64,000 bases of DNA from CAIOGI01 sp964561875 (GCA_964561875.1 CAZLQL010000003.1:12587-76586); one strand, 5' to 3'; shown: positions 1 to 8,324, counted from the first letter of the stretch. The notes: generated by a model from the sequence alone, not told the origin. Program-made: numbers and translations.

Positions 1-816
1 AAGCTTTGACTCAAATGTTGTAGACGCAGGTTGTCTAGCATTTATTTCTATTAAGTATATTTTATCTAGTTCTTCATCGTAAATAACATCTATTCCAAAC
101 AATCCTTTCCATCCAGAGTTACGCATTTTATCTGCTACTTTTTTTGATATATTTTGTATTTCTTCTATTTTATTTTCTGTAAGGATTGATGGTGGTACAC
201 TCCAATCATTTCCTATTGTACTCATCTGATTGTCGGTAAAGGGTAGTACACCTGTTATTTGATAGCTTATGTTTCCAAATAAGTTTTTATTTTTCCCCAC
301 AATAATGTTTTGTGTAAACATGGGTCCTTTAATGTATTTTGTAACTCTAGCTTCTCTATTTGGGAATTTGGCTTTTATTTCGGTAAGATCTTTTTCTTGA
401 TTGATTAAAAATGTTCCTTCTCCAGTATGGCTATGTGCCCACTGAAGTACAAACACTTCTTTTTCCCAGACTATATCTTTTGCCAACTGGATCTTGTGGG
501 GCGGTAAGAATTCTTTTCCTATATCTGATAACCATTCTGTTTGAGTAATTTTATTTTCAATCTTCTCTGCAAGTTCTGCACTTGGGTTTAGTAAATTAAT
601 ATCATTTTCTTTTGCAATATTTTCAATCTGAATATTATTTTTAAATACCAAGACTGAAAGTTTTTCTTTTTTAATATTGTCTAGTGTAGATTTTTCTGAT
701 ATCAAGGAAAGTGTATCTTTTTCACCATGTTCAGAAAGTATTGAATAAAATTCATTTTCAGGCATAGAATCCGCCCTCTCTCTATCTCTTGTTATGTATA
801 GTATTTTCTTTTTCAT
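1..816 (-). CDS. ATP-grasp domain protein, 3' end cut by window edge
   Basis: An open frame runs on the minus strand from an ATG at 816-814 to the window edge (272 codons, no stop), so the C-terminus is missing. The start reads MKKKILYITRDRERAD. The later part carries features of ATP-grasp ligases: a lysine in VTKYIKGPMFTQNIIV that suits nucleotide binding, then GWKGLFGIDVIYDE and YLIEINARQPAST, which matches the family's metal/ATP-binding E-x-N-x-R segment. ATP-grasp enzymes join a carboxylate to an amine or thiol using ATP; the substrate cannot be told from this part. It is divergent from the gene at 891. The family is fairly certain and the reaction unknown. Confidence 0.8.
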   Translation of the reverse strand, partial: MKKKILYITRDRERADSMPENEFYSILSEHGEKDTLSLISEKSTLDNIKKEKLSVLVFKNNIQIENIAKENDINLLNPSAELAEKIENKITQTEWLSDIGKEFLPPHKIQLAKDIVWEKEVFVLQWAHSHTGEGTFLINQEKDLTEIKAKFPNREARVTKYIKGPMFTQNIIVGKNKNLFGNISYQITGVLPFTDNQMSTIGNDWSVPPSILTENKIEEIQNISKKVADKMRNSGWKGLFGIDVIYDEELDKIYLIEINARQPASTTFESKL

Positions 817-854
817 TTTATTTAAAACACTATACCATATTATGAAATACCGTG

Positions 855-860
855 TATAAT
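855..860 (+). promoter_or_regulatory. -10 box of the 891 gene
   Basis: A perfect TATAAT lies 30 bases before the ATG at 891 in the divergent gap. No good -35 is visible. It would give a short 5' leader without a Shine-Dalgarno. Confidence 0.5.
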
Positions 861-890
861 AGACTCACATTAGTTTTTTATTTAAATTTT

Positions 891-1088
891 ATGTCAAAAA
901 GACAATTACTTTCTCTTATAGGTGTTTGGAATATATTCTTTCTTTTTTTAGGTATACCTACTGCTTGGGATAAAATACTTTCAATTTTAGTCGGTATTAT
1001 CATTATTGTGATTGCTTACAGGTTGCCCTATGAAGAGAAGAATAAAATAGCCACTGACAAAGAAGAGACATTCATAGAAAATAAATAA
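891..1088 (+). CDS. small two-helix membrane protein
   Basis: A 65-residue protein starting MSKRQLLSLIGVWN. I chose the ATG at 891 rather than the GTG at 852 because a TATAAT at 855-860 would place the transcript start downstream of 852. Two hydrophobic stretches (about residues 6-22 and 27-43) form a helical hairpin, followed by a charged, Lys/Glu-rich tail of about 20 residues that is probably cytoplasmic. It ends 5 bases before the next gene and is probably co-transcribed with it. I do not recognise a family; many CPR genomes carry such small membrane proteins next to envelope genes. Confidence 0.6.
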   Translation: MSKRQLLSLIGVWNIFFLFLGIPTAWDKILSILVGIIIIVIAYRLPYEEKNKIATDKEETFIENK

Positions 1089-1093
1089 TATAA

Positions 1094-2269
1094 ATGATTC
1101 CGAAAGTTCTTTACAAAAACAGTTTAATTGCAAGTAGTACAGTAGCTGTTATTGTAATAATTTTATTTTTTATAAATAAAATACCTTTTACATATCAGGC
1201 ATACACTAGCGCTGTAGATGATGGAGTGTCTTCCACTACAATATTACTCAATAGACGTATTCCAAGACATGTAAAGACACCAGAACCACTAAAAGCTATT
1301 TATATGACTAGTTGGGTTGCTGGTAGTGAAAGGTTGAGAAGTAAACTTATTGATTTTATTGATACTTCTGAATTGAATGCAGTAGTTATAGATATAAAGG
1401 ACTATACCGGTCGTATTTCTTTTGAAGTAAATGATGAGAAGTTAAAAGAGGTTGGATCAGTTGAAAAAAGAATTACTGATATAGATGAATTAATCGAGAG
1501 ATTGCATGATAAAGGTATATATGTAATTGGTAGAATATCTTGTTTTCAAGATTCTTATTTTGTAAAAAGATATCCTCAATATGCAGTAAAGACAAAAAGC
1601 GGGGAAGTTTGGAAAGATTATAAAGGTATAAGTTGGCTTGATGCTGGAGCTGTACCCGTATGGGATTATTTGGTAAATATTGGAAATGAAGCATATAAAA
1701 TAGGCTTCGATGAATTAAATTTTGATTATATTAGATTTCCTTCAGATGGAAATATGAATGATATTTCATATTCATATGCAAATGGAAGATCAAAACCAGA
1801 TGTATTAAAAGATTTTTTTGCACATTTAGATAAAGAATTTAGAAATAAAGATATACCAATATCAGCAGATTTGTTTGGTATGACAACTTCAAATAATGAT
1901 GACTTGGGTATAGGGCAGATACTTGGAAATGCCCTTATACATTTTGATTATGTTGCGCCTATGATTTATCCATCTCACTACCCACCAAATTTTAACGGTT
2001 GGCCAAATCCTGCAAAAGAACCTTATGCAGTTATAAAGTTTGCTCTTGAAAAAGGTAAAGAAAAAGCAGATCTTGCTAGTACTAGTCCAAATAAGCTGAG
2101 ACCTTGGTTACAAGATTTCGGTATAAATGGGGTGACTTATACTCCTGATATGGTACGTACACAGATACAAGCTACTTATGATGTTGGGCTTACTAGTTGG
2201 ATGATGTGGAATGCTTCAAATGTATATTCTACTTCTGCTTATAAAACTGAATTAAATAATAAAAAATAA
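1094..2269 (+). CDS. DUF4015 putative glycoside hydrolase, membrane-anchored
   Basis: A 391-residue protein with an N-terminal signal anchor (about residues 8-26) and then a TIM-barrel-like domain of the DUF4015 (putative glycosyl hydrolase) family from about residue 70 to the end. Recognisable segments are VVIDIKDYTG near residue 100, GFDELNFDYIRFPSDG near 205 and FDYVAPMIYPSHYPP near 287; the acidic residues in the first two are candidates for catalysis. It would act outside the membrane on a polysaccharide, possibly the organism's own envelope glycan. The substrate is unknown. The family is common in Patescibacteria and Firmicutes. Confidence 0.85.
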   Translation: MIPKVLYKNSLIASSTVAVIVIILFFINKIPFTYQAYTSAVDDGVSSTTILLNRRIPRHVKTPEPLKAIYMTSWVAGSERLRSKLIDFIDTSELNAVVIDIKDYTGRISFEVNDEKLKEVGSVEKRITDIDELIERLHDKGIYVIGRISCFQDSYFVKRYPQYAVKTKSGEVWKDYKGISWLDAGAVPVWDYLVNIGNEAYKIGFDELNFDYIRFPSDGNMNDISYSYANGRSKPDVLKDFFAHLDKEFRNKDIPISADLFGMTTSNNDDLGIGQILGNALIHFDYVAPMIYPSHYPPNFNGWPNPAKEPYAVIKFALEKGKEKADLASTSPNKLRPWLQDFGINGVTYTPDMVRTQIQATYDVGLTSWMMWNASNVYSTSAYKTELNNKK

Positions 2270-2346
2270 ATATTTAAATTATCTTTTTATTATATTAAAG
2301 AGAAACTATAAAAATCTCCTAGCTTTAAATTTAAATAAATAATTTT

Positions 2347-2376
2347 TTGACATATTTTTATAAAGCGTGCTATATT
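2347..2376 (+). promoter_or_regulatory. consensus promoter of the structured RNA at 2382
   Basis: TTGACA at 2347-2352, an 18-base spacer and TATATT at 2371-2376 preceded by TGC (extended -10). The predicted start is about 2382-2383, exactly where the structured RNA begins. This is one of the best promoter matches in the window. Confidence 0.75.
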
Positions 2377-2381
2377 TATGT

Positions 2382-2506
2382 TGCCCAGGTCCTGAAAGAT
2401 GTTGAGAGACAGCATGCGTGCTGCCTCTCTACTGGCATCACACCTCGCGAGAGGCACGCGTGATGCTAGCACCTCCAAGCATCAAATAGGGGCCTGGGCA
2501 CCACAC
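2382..2506 (+). ncRNA. free-standing structured RNA, class not recognised
   Basis: A G+C-rich stretch in an AT-rich genome that folds compactly. P1 is an 11-bp closing helix (2382-2392 with 2490-2500, one G-U). P2 is 6 bp (2398-2403 with 2478-2483). P3 is a long hairpin 2404-2429 with one A-C mismatch and a TGCG loop. P4 is a 10-bp helix (2432-2441 with 2460-2469, one G-U) capped by CCTC-GCGA-GAGG, a GNRA tetraloop, with a CACGC bulge on one side. P3 and P4 branch from P2 as a three-way junction. It has its own promoter and intrinsic terminator and no convincing ORF. I see no match to SRP RNA, 6S, tmRNA or RNase P RNA. Confidence 0.75.
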
Positions 2507-2533
2507 AAAACCTTCTTTCGGGAGGGTTTTTTT
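2507..2533 (+). terminator. intrinsic terminator of the 2382 RNA
   Basis: AAAACCTTC pairs with the GGAGGGTTTT side across a short TTTCG-type loop and is followed by a run of seven T. It ends the structured RNA transcript. Confidence 0.8.
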
Positions 2534-2592
2534 ATTTATGTAAAGTTATACACATATATTTACCATAATATTTACCTTATATTTACACAGCA

Positions 2593-2621
2593 TTGCATTT
2601 TATTGTCTAAAGAGTTATTAT
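2593..2621 (+). promoter_or_regulatory. promoter of the 2704 gene
   Basis: TTGCAT at 2593-2598, a 17-base spacer and TATTAT at 2616-2621. The predicted start near 2628 gives a leader of about 75 bases. The leader begins with the hairpin at 2634-2672. Confidence 0.5.
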
Positions 2622-2633
2622 ATTTATCCGGAG

Positions 2634-2672
2634 GTATACAGTCCGATCATGGAGGTTGGGTAAACTGTATAC
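2634..2672 (+). promoter_or_regulatory. 5'-leader hairpin with tiny upstream ORF
   Basis: GTATACAGT (2634-2642) and ACTGTATAC (2664-2672) form a perfect 9-bp stem near the predicted 5' end of the mRNA. The loop contains a GGAGG and a four-codon frame ATG-GAG-GTT-GGG-TAA (2649-2663). It may stabilise the mRNA or regulate translation; the role is inference. Confidence 0.5.
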
Positions 2673-2689
2673 AAGTACTAATTCGGTAA

Positions 2690-2703
2690 AGCACGGAGGT
2701 GCT
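2690..2703 (+). promoter_or_regulatory. Shine-Dalgarno displayed in a hairpin loop
   Basis: AGCAC-GGAG-GTGCT forms a 5-bp stem with the Shine-Dalgarno core GGAG as its tetraloop, directly touching the ATG at 2704. The same arrangement recurs before 59419 and, with other stems, before 55305 and 58673. Confidence 0.65.
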
Positions 2704-3006
2704 ATGTCGTCTATCAGAGTCCCGAGAGACTTCGGTAAGTCTCATCGTAGTGCAACACAACACCCAGCGCGAGCCCAGCAATCTTCGGAGGAAGTTGCTG
2801 GGAAGCAAGCCCAAGCTCAGGTTCCAAAGGTGGATTCGCCTGAGACGGTTGATCTGTGTCATGTTGCTCCCAAAAGGCAGCCAGTCAAGCATGGCGTTTA
2901 TAAGTTTCCAAGGTGCCAGCCAGTAAATGGTCCCTCATTGAGGGAACAGATTCAGAGGCATAATGAGATCCTGTACGGGGGAGCTGAGTTTGGGATCCCA
3001 AGCTAA
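2704..3006 (+). CDS. small basic protein of unknown function, SD-led
   Basis: A 100-residue product starting MSSIRVPRDFGKSHR. The start at 2704 is fixed by GGAGG at 2695-2699; the in-frame GTG-like start at 2656 lies inside the leader and is rejected. The protein is soluble, rich in Arg, Lys, Gln and Pro, with no membrane segment or domain that I recognise; a low-complexity Ala/Gln/Glu stretch spans about residues 20-42. Codon use is G+C-richer than in surrounding genes. It has its own promoter, leader hairpin and terminator, so it is a single-gene unit. It belongs with the other SD-led single genes at 34073, 55305, 58673 and 62479. Confidence 0.7.
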   Translation: MSSIRVPRDFGKSHRSATQHPARAQQSSEEVAGKQAQAQVPKVDSPETVDLCHVAPKRQPVKHGVYKFPRCQPVNGPSLREQIQRHNEILYGGAEFGIPS

Positions 3007-3032
3007 CTGAAACTGAAAGTCTTTTAGACACG

Positions 3033-3085
3033 AAACCCGCTAGGTATGTTCATATGATGTGGACTGCCTAAGCGGGTTTTTGATT
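3033..3085 (+). terminator. intrinsic terminator after the 2704 gene
   Basis: AAACCCGCTAGG at 3033-3044 pairs with CCTAAGCGGGTTT at 3067-3079 (one bulged A). The 22-base loop contains CATATG. A T-run follows. Confidence 0.8.
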
Positions 3086-3120
3086 TTATAAAATATAGAC
3101 AAAAAAATTATTGTATATGG

Positions 3121-3126
3121 TATAAT
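3121..3126 (+). promoter_or_regulatory. -10 box of the coupling-ATPase gene
   Basis: A perfect TATAAT 21 bases before the ATG at 3147. There is no Shine-Dalgarno in the resulting short leader. It may also drive the start of the glycan locus, because the next gene follows after 4 bases. Confidence 0.55.
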
Positions 3127-3146
3127 ATACACAGTAAAAAATCTCT

Positions 3147-5096
3147 ATGAATGAAGAAAGGATTACATATTTTGGACAAACAGATGCAAGGAATAAAAGG
3201 GTGTCTTTTGGTATAAAAGCAAAAGATAGAACTCGTCATGTTTATGTCATAGGAAAAACAGGTATGGGTAAGTCTACTTTACTCGAGAATATGGCTGTGC
3301 AGGATATAAAAAACGGTGAAGGTATGGCTTTTATAGATCCACACGGAAAAACTGCCGATCTATTACTTGAGTATGTGCCAAAAGAAAGAATAAAGGATGT
3401 AATATATTTTGCTCCTTTCGATTTGGATTACCCTATATCATTTAATGTGCTTGAAAGTGTAGATGCAGACAAGAGACATCTAGTTGTTTCTGGGCTAATG
3501 AGTACATTTAAAAAGATTTGGAAGGATGCTTGGTCAGCCAGAATGGAATATATCCTAACAAATACTCTTCTTGCTCTCCTTGAATATCCAGAAGCAACAC
3601 TACTCGGAGTAAATAGAATGCTTTCAGACAAAGAATATAGAAAAAAAGTAATCTCTTGTGTAACAGATCCTGCAGTGAAGACCTTTTGGGTTGAAGAATT
3701 TGCAAACTATACAGAGCGTATGGCTGCAGAAGCTGTGCCTGCAATACAAAATAAGATCGGTCAGTTTACTGCAAATGCACTTATAAGAAACATGATAGGT
3801 CAATCCAAATCTTCTTTTGATATTAGAAAGGCTATGGATGAGAAGAAGATTATGATAATTAACCTTTCAAAGGGAAGAATAGGAGAAACAAATGCAAATC
3901 TTCTAGGAGGTATGCTCATTACAAAGATATACCTCGCAGCACTTTCTCGTGCTGATGTTCCAGATAAAGTTTTAAAAACATTACCAAATTTCTATCTTTT
4001 TGTGGACGAGTTTCAATCTTTTGCAAATGAATCTTTTGCCGATATTTTGTCTGAGGCTAGAAAATATAAATTAAATCTAACAATTGCTCACCAATATATA
4101 GAACAAATGGAAGAAGAGGTAAGAGCAGCGGTATTCGGAAACGTTGGAACGATGATAGTCTTTAGGGTTGGTTCATATGATGCTGAGGTTTTGGAAAAAG
4201 AATTCGCACCGCAGTTTACTGCTGAGGATATTGTAAATCTTGGTTTCGCTCAAATATATTTGAAACTAATGATAGATGGAATAAGTTCATTACCTTTTTC
4301 TGCAACTACATTACCACCTATAGCTCAACCAGATGTTTCAAATGCAAAAGAAGTACTTGATACATCAAGATCGCAATTTGCTAGGACCAGAGCAGATGTT
4401 GAAAAAGCAATTGCAGATTGGCACGCACCTTTACCAGTTCCTCCGAAAGTAAAACCACAAACAAGACCTCAAGATAATCAAAGAGATTTAAATAGAGATG
4501 CAAATAGAGAGAGTTCAAAGACAAATGATAATCACGGTCATACAAATTTGCATACAAATTCAAATACAAGTCCAGGTGTAAATCATAGTGCTTCTGAAAG
4601 TAAAAATAATGCAAGTAAGCCTCATTTTGATAATCATTCACACTCACAAAATCAAAATCATGTTCATGTTGAAAATCATGTAAATAAAGAACATTCTAAT
4701 CATCAAACAATAAATAATAGTAATATTCAGAATACCCATACAAATCATCATGGTGAACATATGGAAAAAGATAAAAAAGATGATTTTATATCTCTAAATG
4801 ATTTAAAGAAAAATATTCCAAATACGTCAAATATTACTTCAAATAATAATCATAATAATACAAAGAATATAAAAACTCCTGATCCAAAAAATATCAGTGA
4901 ATTAAAAAATGCTTTGGCTTCAGTATTGAAAAATAATGATAAATTTAAGGAAAGTGCTAGACAAGTAAATACTGAACAAACAAAATCTCCAGTTCAAGAT
5001 AGATCAAAAGAAAAAATAGCTCAAAATGATAATGTTAAACCAAATAATGGTGAAGTAAGTGAGGATGTACTAAAAGAGGTTCTTAAGGTAGAGTAA
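3147..5096 (+). CDS. VirD4/HerA-like coupling ATPase with His/Asn-rich tail
   Basis: 649 residues. Walker A is GKTGMGKST (residues 36-44), followed by AFIDPHGKTADLLL, typical of type IV secretion coupling and TraG/HerA-type DNA-pumping ATPases. Walker B is LFVDEFQSFAN near residue 285, and TIAHQYIEQM fits the sensor region. No N-terminal membrane helices are visible, unlike classical VirD4. From about residue 430 the chain becomes a low-complexity tail very rich in Asn and His (for example HSHSQNQNHVHVENHV), ending in a charged segment near LNDLKKNIPN. It may handle DNA during conjugation, competence or division; the neighbours do not show which. No other secretion genes are in the window. 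Confidence 0.85.
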   Translation: MNEERITYFGQTDARNKRVSFGIKAKDRTRHVYVIGKTGMGKSTLLENMAVQDIKNGEGMAFIDPHGKTADLLLEYVPKERIKDVIYFAPFDLDYPISFNVLESVDADKRHLVVSGLMSTFKKIWKDAWSARMEYILTNTLLALLEYPEATLLGVNRMLSDKEYRKKVISCVTDPAVKTFWVEEFANYTERMAAEAVPAIQNKIGQFTANALIRNMIGQSKSSFDIRKAMDEKKIMIINLSKGRIGETNANLLGGMLITKIYLAALSRADVPDKVLKTLPNFYLFVDEFQSFANESFADILSEARKYKLNLTIAHQYIEQMEEEVRAAVFGNVGTMIVFRVGSYDAEVLEKEFAPQFTAEDIVNLGFAQIYLKLMIDGISSLPFSATTLPPIAQPDVSNAKEVLDTSRSQFARTRADVEKAIADWHAPLPVPPKVKPQTRPQDNQRDLNRDANRESSKTNDNHGHTNLHTNSNTSPGVNHSASESKNNASKPHFDNHSHSQNQNHVHVENHVNKEHSNHQTINNSNIQNTHTNHHGEHMEKDKKDDFISLNDLKKNIPNTSNITSNNNHNNTKNIKTPDPKNISELKNALASVLKNNDKFKESARQVNTEQTKSPVQDRSKEKIAQNDNVKPNNGEVSEDVLKEVLKVE

Positions 5097-5100
5097 ATAC

Positions 5101-6309
5101 ATGGAAAAGGGGGTAAATAACAGCCAAAACAAGATTGCACTGATCTTTTCAGTAGCTTATTATCCTTATCTAATAGGAGGGGCAGAGGTAGCTGTAAAAG
5201 AGATAACTGACAGAATAAATTCAGATTATGAGTTTGACATGATAACTCTTTATGCTGGAGAGAAAAGAGTGGAGAAAATTGGAAATATAAATGTATATAG
5301 AGTAGGTCCAAAGATAGATATCAGACAAGGTAAAGCAGTAAAAATATCTCATTTTATAAAAGTCATATACATCATAAGTGCATTTTTTAAGGCACTTATT
5401 TTAAATAGAAAAAGAAAGTATGATTTTATTTGGTCTATAATGGCAAGCTTCTCAGGATTTAGTGCATTATTTTTCAAATATATAAATAAAGAAATACCTT
5501 TTCTATTAACTTTGCAGGAAGGAGATTCTCTGGAACATATACAAAAAGCTCTTGGTATTACATACCCGATATCTAAACCACTTTATAAAAAGATTTTTGT
5601 AAAGGCAGATTATATACAAGCTATATCAAAATTCTTGGCAGACTATGCAAAAGATATGGGTGCGGTTTGTGATATAGAGATAATTCCAAATGCTGTAGAC
5701 TTTAAACTTTTTTCTAATCCTCAACAACAAGGTCAGATTAAGGCTTTGAAATCAGAGTTGGGAATAAAAGATGATGAAAATGTACTGATTACAACGTCTA
5801 GATTGGTACAAAAGAATGCTGTCGGGGATATTATCGATTCCATGTCATTTCTTCCAAAAAATACAAAACTTTTGATACTTGGTATTGGCTCGCAGGAGGA
5901 TTTTCTTAAAGAAAAAGTAAGTTTACTAAAGCTTGAAGATAGAGTTGCATTTGTAGGTTTTGTTCCGTATAAAGATATTCCTTTATACCTAAGTATTTCA
6001 CATGTATTTATAAGACCGTCATTATCTGAAGGTTTCGGAAATTCATTTATCGAAGCAATGGCTTCTGGCATTCCAGTTGTAGCTACAAAAGTTGGAGGTA
6101 TAGTTGATTTTCTAATCGACAATCAAACTGGATTTTTTTGTGAAGTAAAGAATCCAAAAAGTATAGCAGATAAAGTCAATCTAATATTATCTAATTCTGA
6201 TTTGAGAAGTGAAGTTATAGAAAATGCAAAGAAAATGGTTAAAGAAAAATATGATTGGGATATTATCTCTAAGGATATGGTAGGTAATGTTTTTAATAAA
6301 ATTAGATAA
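5101..6309 (+). CDS. glycosyltransferase family 4
   Basis: 402 residues with two Rossmann halves (GT-B fold). The N-terminal YYPYLIGGAEVAVKEI is the acceptor-side glycine loop. The C-terminal half has ITTSRLVQKNAV and PSLSEGFGNSFIEAMASGIPVVAT, the E-x7-E donor-binding segment of GT4 enzymes. It transfers a sugar from a nucleotide donor to a growing glycan at the inner face of the membrane. First gene of the glycan locus; it starts 4 bases after the coupling ATPase and may be read through from it. Donor and acceptor are unknown. Confidence 0.9.
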   Translation: MEKGVNNSQNKIALIFSVAYYPYLIGGAEVAVKEITDRINSDYEFDMITLYAGEKRVEKIGNINVYRVGPKIDIRQGKAVKISHFIKVIYIISAFFKALILNRKRKYDFIWSIMASFSGFSALFFKYINKEIPFLLTLQEGDSLEHIQKALGITYPISKPLYKKIFVKADYIQAISKFLADYAKDMGAVCDIEIIPNAVDFKLFSNPQQQGQIKALKSELGIKDDENVLITTSRLVQKNAVGDIIDSMSFLPKNTKLLILGIGSQEDFLKEKVSLLKLEDRVAFVGFVPYKDIPLYLSISHVFIRPSLSEGFGNSFIEAMASGIPVVATKVGGIVDFLIDNQTGFFCEVKNPKSIADKVNLILSNSDLRSEVIENAKKMVKEKYDWDIISKDMVGNVFNKIR

Positions 6310-6310
6310 A

Positions 6311-7339
6311 ATGAAAATATTAATTTCTACAGGTATATATCCACCTAAAACTTCCGGCCCAGCACAATATGCTTTCAATATGAATAGGGTTTGGACAAAT
6401 ATGGGTCATACAGTCTACGTCAAGACATTCGGTATTGAAAATATGATACCAACAGGTTTAAGACATTTGTTTTATTTTATTAAGATCATACCTAGCGTAA
6501 TATGGTCAGATTTCGTATTTGCTTTAGATACATTTAGTGTTGGATTACCAACTGCTCTAGCTTGTTTTTTATTTAATAAAAAATTGGTTATAAGAACGGG
6601 GGGTGATTTTCTTTGGGAAGGTTATGTAGAGAGAACAGGTGATATGGCACTTTTGAAAGACTTTTATAAGACTAGACTAGATAAATTTTATATAAAAGAA
6701 AAAATAATTTTTTATTTAACAAAATGGACATTGTCTCATACAGATAAAATTATATTTAGTACATCATGGCAAAAAGATATATTCCTATACCCTTATGAAT
6801 TGATTAATAAAAATAATGACGGGGAGATATGTATAGTAGAAAACAGATATGGAGAAAAAGAAAAACAAGATATAAAAAATATAATAAATAAAGATTTTAT
6901 AGGGAGTACAAGACCACTTAAGTGGAAAAATCTTGGTTTACTAAATGAAGTTTTTAATGATCCTAAACTATCTCAAAATGGACTGAAACTTATAACAAAT
7001 GAAATGCCATATCAAAAATTTATGGATATGATAAAAGAATCATACGCTGTAATACTTGTTTCTCTGGGTGACATAAGTCCGCATATGATCCTAGATGCAA
7101 TACGACTTAATAAACCTTTTATCGTCACAGAAGAAAACGGTTTAATGAATAGAATTGCTGATATATCAATAACAGTAAATCCACTTGATCAAAACGATAT
7201 AAAAGAGAAGATTGATTTCTTACTTGATAAAGATAATTACAATAGACAAGTAGAAAAAATAAAATCATTCAATTTTATTCACACTTGGGAAGACATAGCA
7301 AAAGAGATTATTGAGATTTCAAATAGTATAAAAAAATAA
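6311..7339 (+). CDS. glycosyltransferase, GT4-like
   Basis: 342 residues. The ATG at 6311 (MKILISTGIYPPKTSGPAQY) follows the previous stop by one base and is preferred to the overlapping ATG at 6287. The N-terminal IYPPKTSGPAQYAFNMNRVW motif is the GT4 acceptor loop; the C-terminal half has ILVSLGDISPHMILDAIRLNKPFIVTEENG, a degenerate donor-binding segment in which the first usual glutamate is not obvious. The donor sugar is unknown. Co-transcribed with its neighbours. Confidence 0.8.
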   Translation: MKILISTGIYPPKTSGPAQYAFNMNRVWTNMGHTVYVKTFGIENMIPTGLRHLFYFIKIIPSVIWSDFVFALDTFSVGLPTALACFLFNKKLVIRTGGDFLWEGYVERTGDMALLKDFYKTRLDKFYIKEKIIFYLTKWTLSHTDKIIFSTSWQKDIFLYPYELINKNNDGEICIVENRYGEKEKQDIKNIINKDFIGSTRPLKWKNLGLLNEVFNDPKLSQNGLKLITNEMPYQKFMDMIKESYAVILVSLGDISPHMILDAIRLNKPFIVTEENGLMNRIADISITVNPLDQNDIKEKIDFLLDKDNYNRQVEKIKSFNFIHTWEDIAKEIIEISNSIKK

Positions 7340-7340
7340 T

Positions 7341-8324
7341 ATGAAATTATTATCCATTTCAACAGATAGAAAAATATTTGATAAAAATAGTAGTGTTGCA
7401 TTGAGGCAAATTGATTATGCAAAAAAATATGAAGAAGTACACATTATCGTATTTTCTGATGTAAAATTCTCTGAAACTGTATTGGCACCTAATCTATGGA
7501 TTTATCCAACTAGATCAAGTTCAAAATGGAAATATATATATGACGGTTTAAAATTGGCAAAATTTATCTTGAGTAAAAGGGGTATAACCCATATCACATG
7601 CCAAGATCCATTTGAAACAGGTTTAATAGGTGCTATTTTAAAAAATAAAAATCCAAATGTTGAGCTTGAATTGCAAATACATACTGATATTGGAAGTGAA
7701 TATTTTCAAAAGTTTAGTTTTTTAAATAGGATTAGAACTAGACTTTCATATTTTACTTTAATAAGAGCAGATCATATAAGAGTTGTTTCAAATAGAATCA
7801 AGGATTATTTAATTAAATTTATTGATTCATCAAAAATAGAAGTTCGTCCAATAAAAGTAGATTTTGAAAAGATAAATAACTCCTCAATAACTACTGATTT
7901 ACATAAACAGTATCCTCAATATGAAAAGATCGTTCTTATGGCAAGTAGATTGGAAAAAGAGAAAAATATAGACATGGCTATTGATGCTTTTTCTGAAGTT
8001 TTGAAGATGAGGCAAAATGTCGGCCTAGTTATCGTGGGTGATGGTAGTCAGAAACAATTACTTGAAAAAAGAGTAAAAGATTTGGGAATAGCAGGATCAG
8101 TAGTCTTTTTGGGATGGCAAAATGATGTGATTACTTACTATAAAACTTGTGATATATTTTTATCTACTTCATGGTACGAGGGGTACGGTCTATCTTTAGT
8201 AGAAGCACATAGTTTAGGAATAAAGGTTGTAAGTACTGATGTTGGTATTGCAAAAGAATTAAATTTAAAAATTGTTAAATTTGATAAGACATCTATCGCT
8301 TGGGGGATTATCGAAAATATATGA
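7341..8324 (+). CDS. glycosyltransferase family 4
   Basis: 327 residues of GT-B type. The C-terminal half has VLMASRLEKEKNIDMAIDAF, then LGWQNDVITYYKTCDIFLSTSWYEGYGLSLVEAHSLGIKVVST, the donor-binding E-x7-E region. The N-terminal domain is shorter than usual and lacks the common glycine-rich acceptor loop. The stop codon TGA at 8322-8324 overlaps the next start codon as ATGA, which implies translational coupling. Confidence 0.85.
   Translation: MKLLSISTDRKIFDKNSSVALRQIDYAKKYEEVHIIVFSDVKFSETVLAPNLWIYPTRSSSKWKYIYDGLKLAKFILSKRGITHITCQDPFETGLIGAILKNKNPNVELELQIHTDIGSEYFQKFSFLNRIRTRLSYFTLIRADHIRVVSNRIKDYLIKFIDSSKIEVRPIKVDFEKINNSSITTDLHKQYPQYEKIVLMASRLEKEKNIDMAIDAFSEVLKMRQNVGLVIVGDGSQKQLLEKRVKDLGIAGSVVFLGWQNDVITYYKTCDIFLSTSWYEGYGLSLVEAHSLGIKVVSTDVGIAKELNLKIVKFDKTSIAWGIIENI

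Noticed and set aside
2382..2500. SRP (4.5S) RNA or 6S RNA for the structured RNA
   Set aside because: No GGAAG...GCAG apical motif of SRP RNA, and a branched three-way junction unlike the rod of 6S RNA.
2399..2689. 96-codon open frame across the structured RNA
   Set aside because: It begins inside a helix of the RNA, passes through its terminator and has no ribosome binding site; the RNA explains the sequence better.
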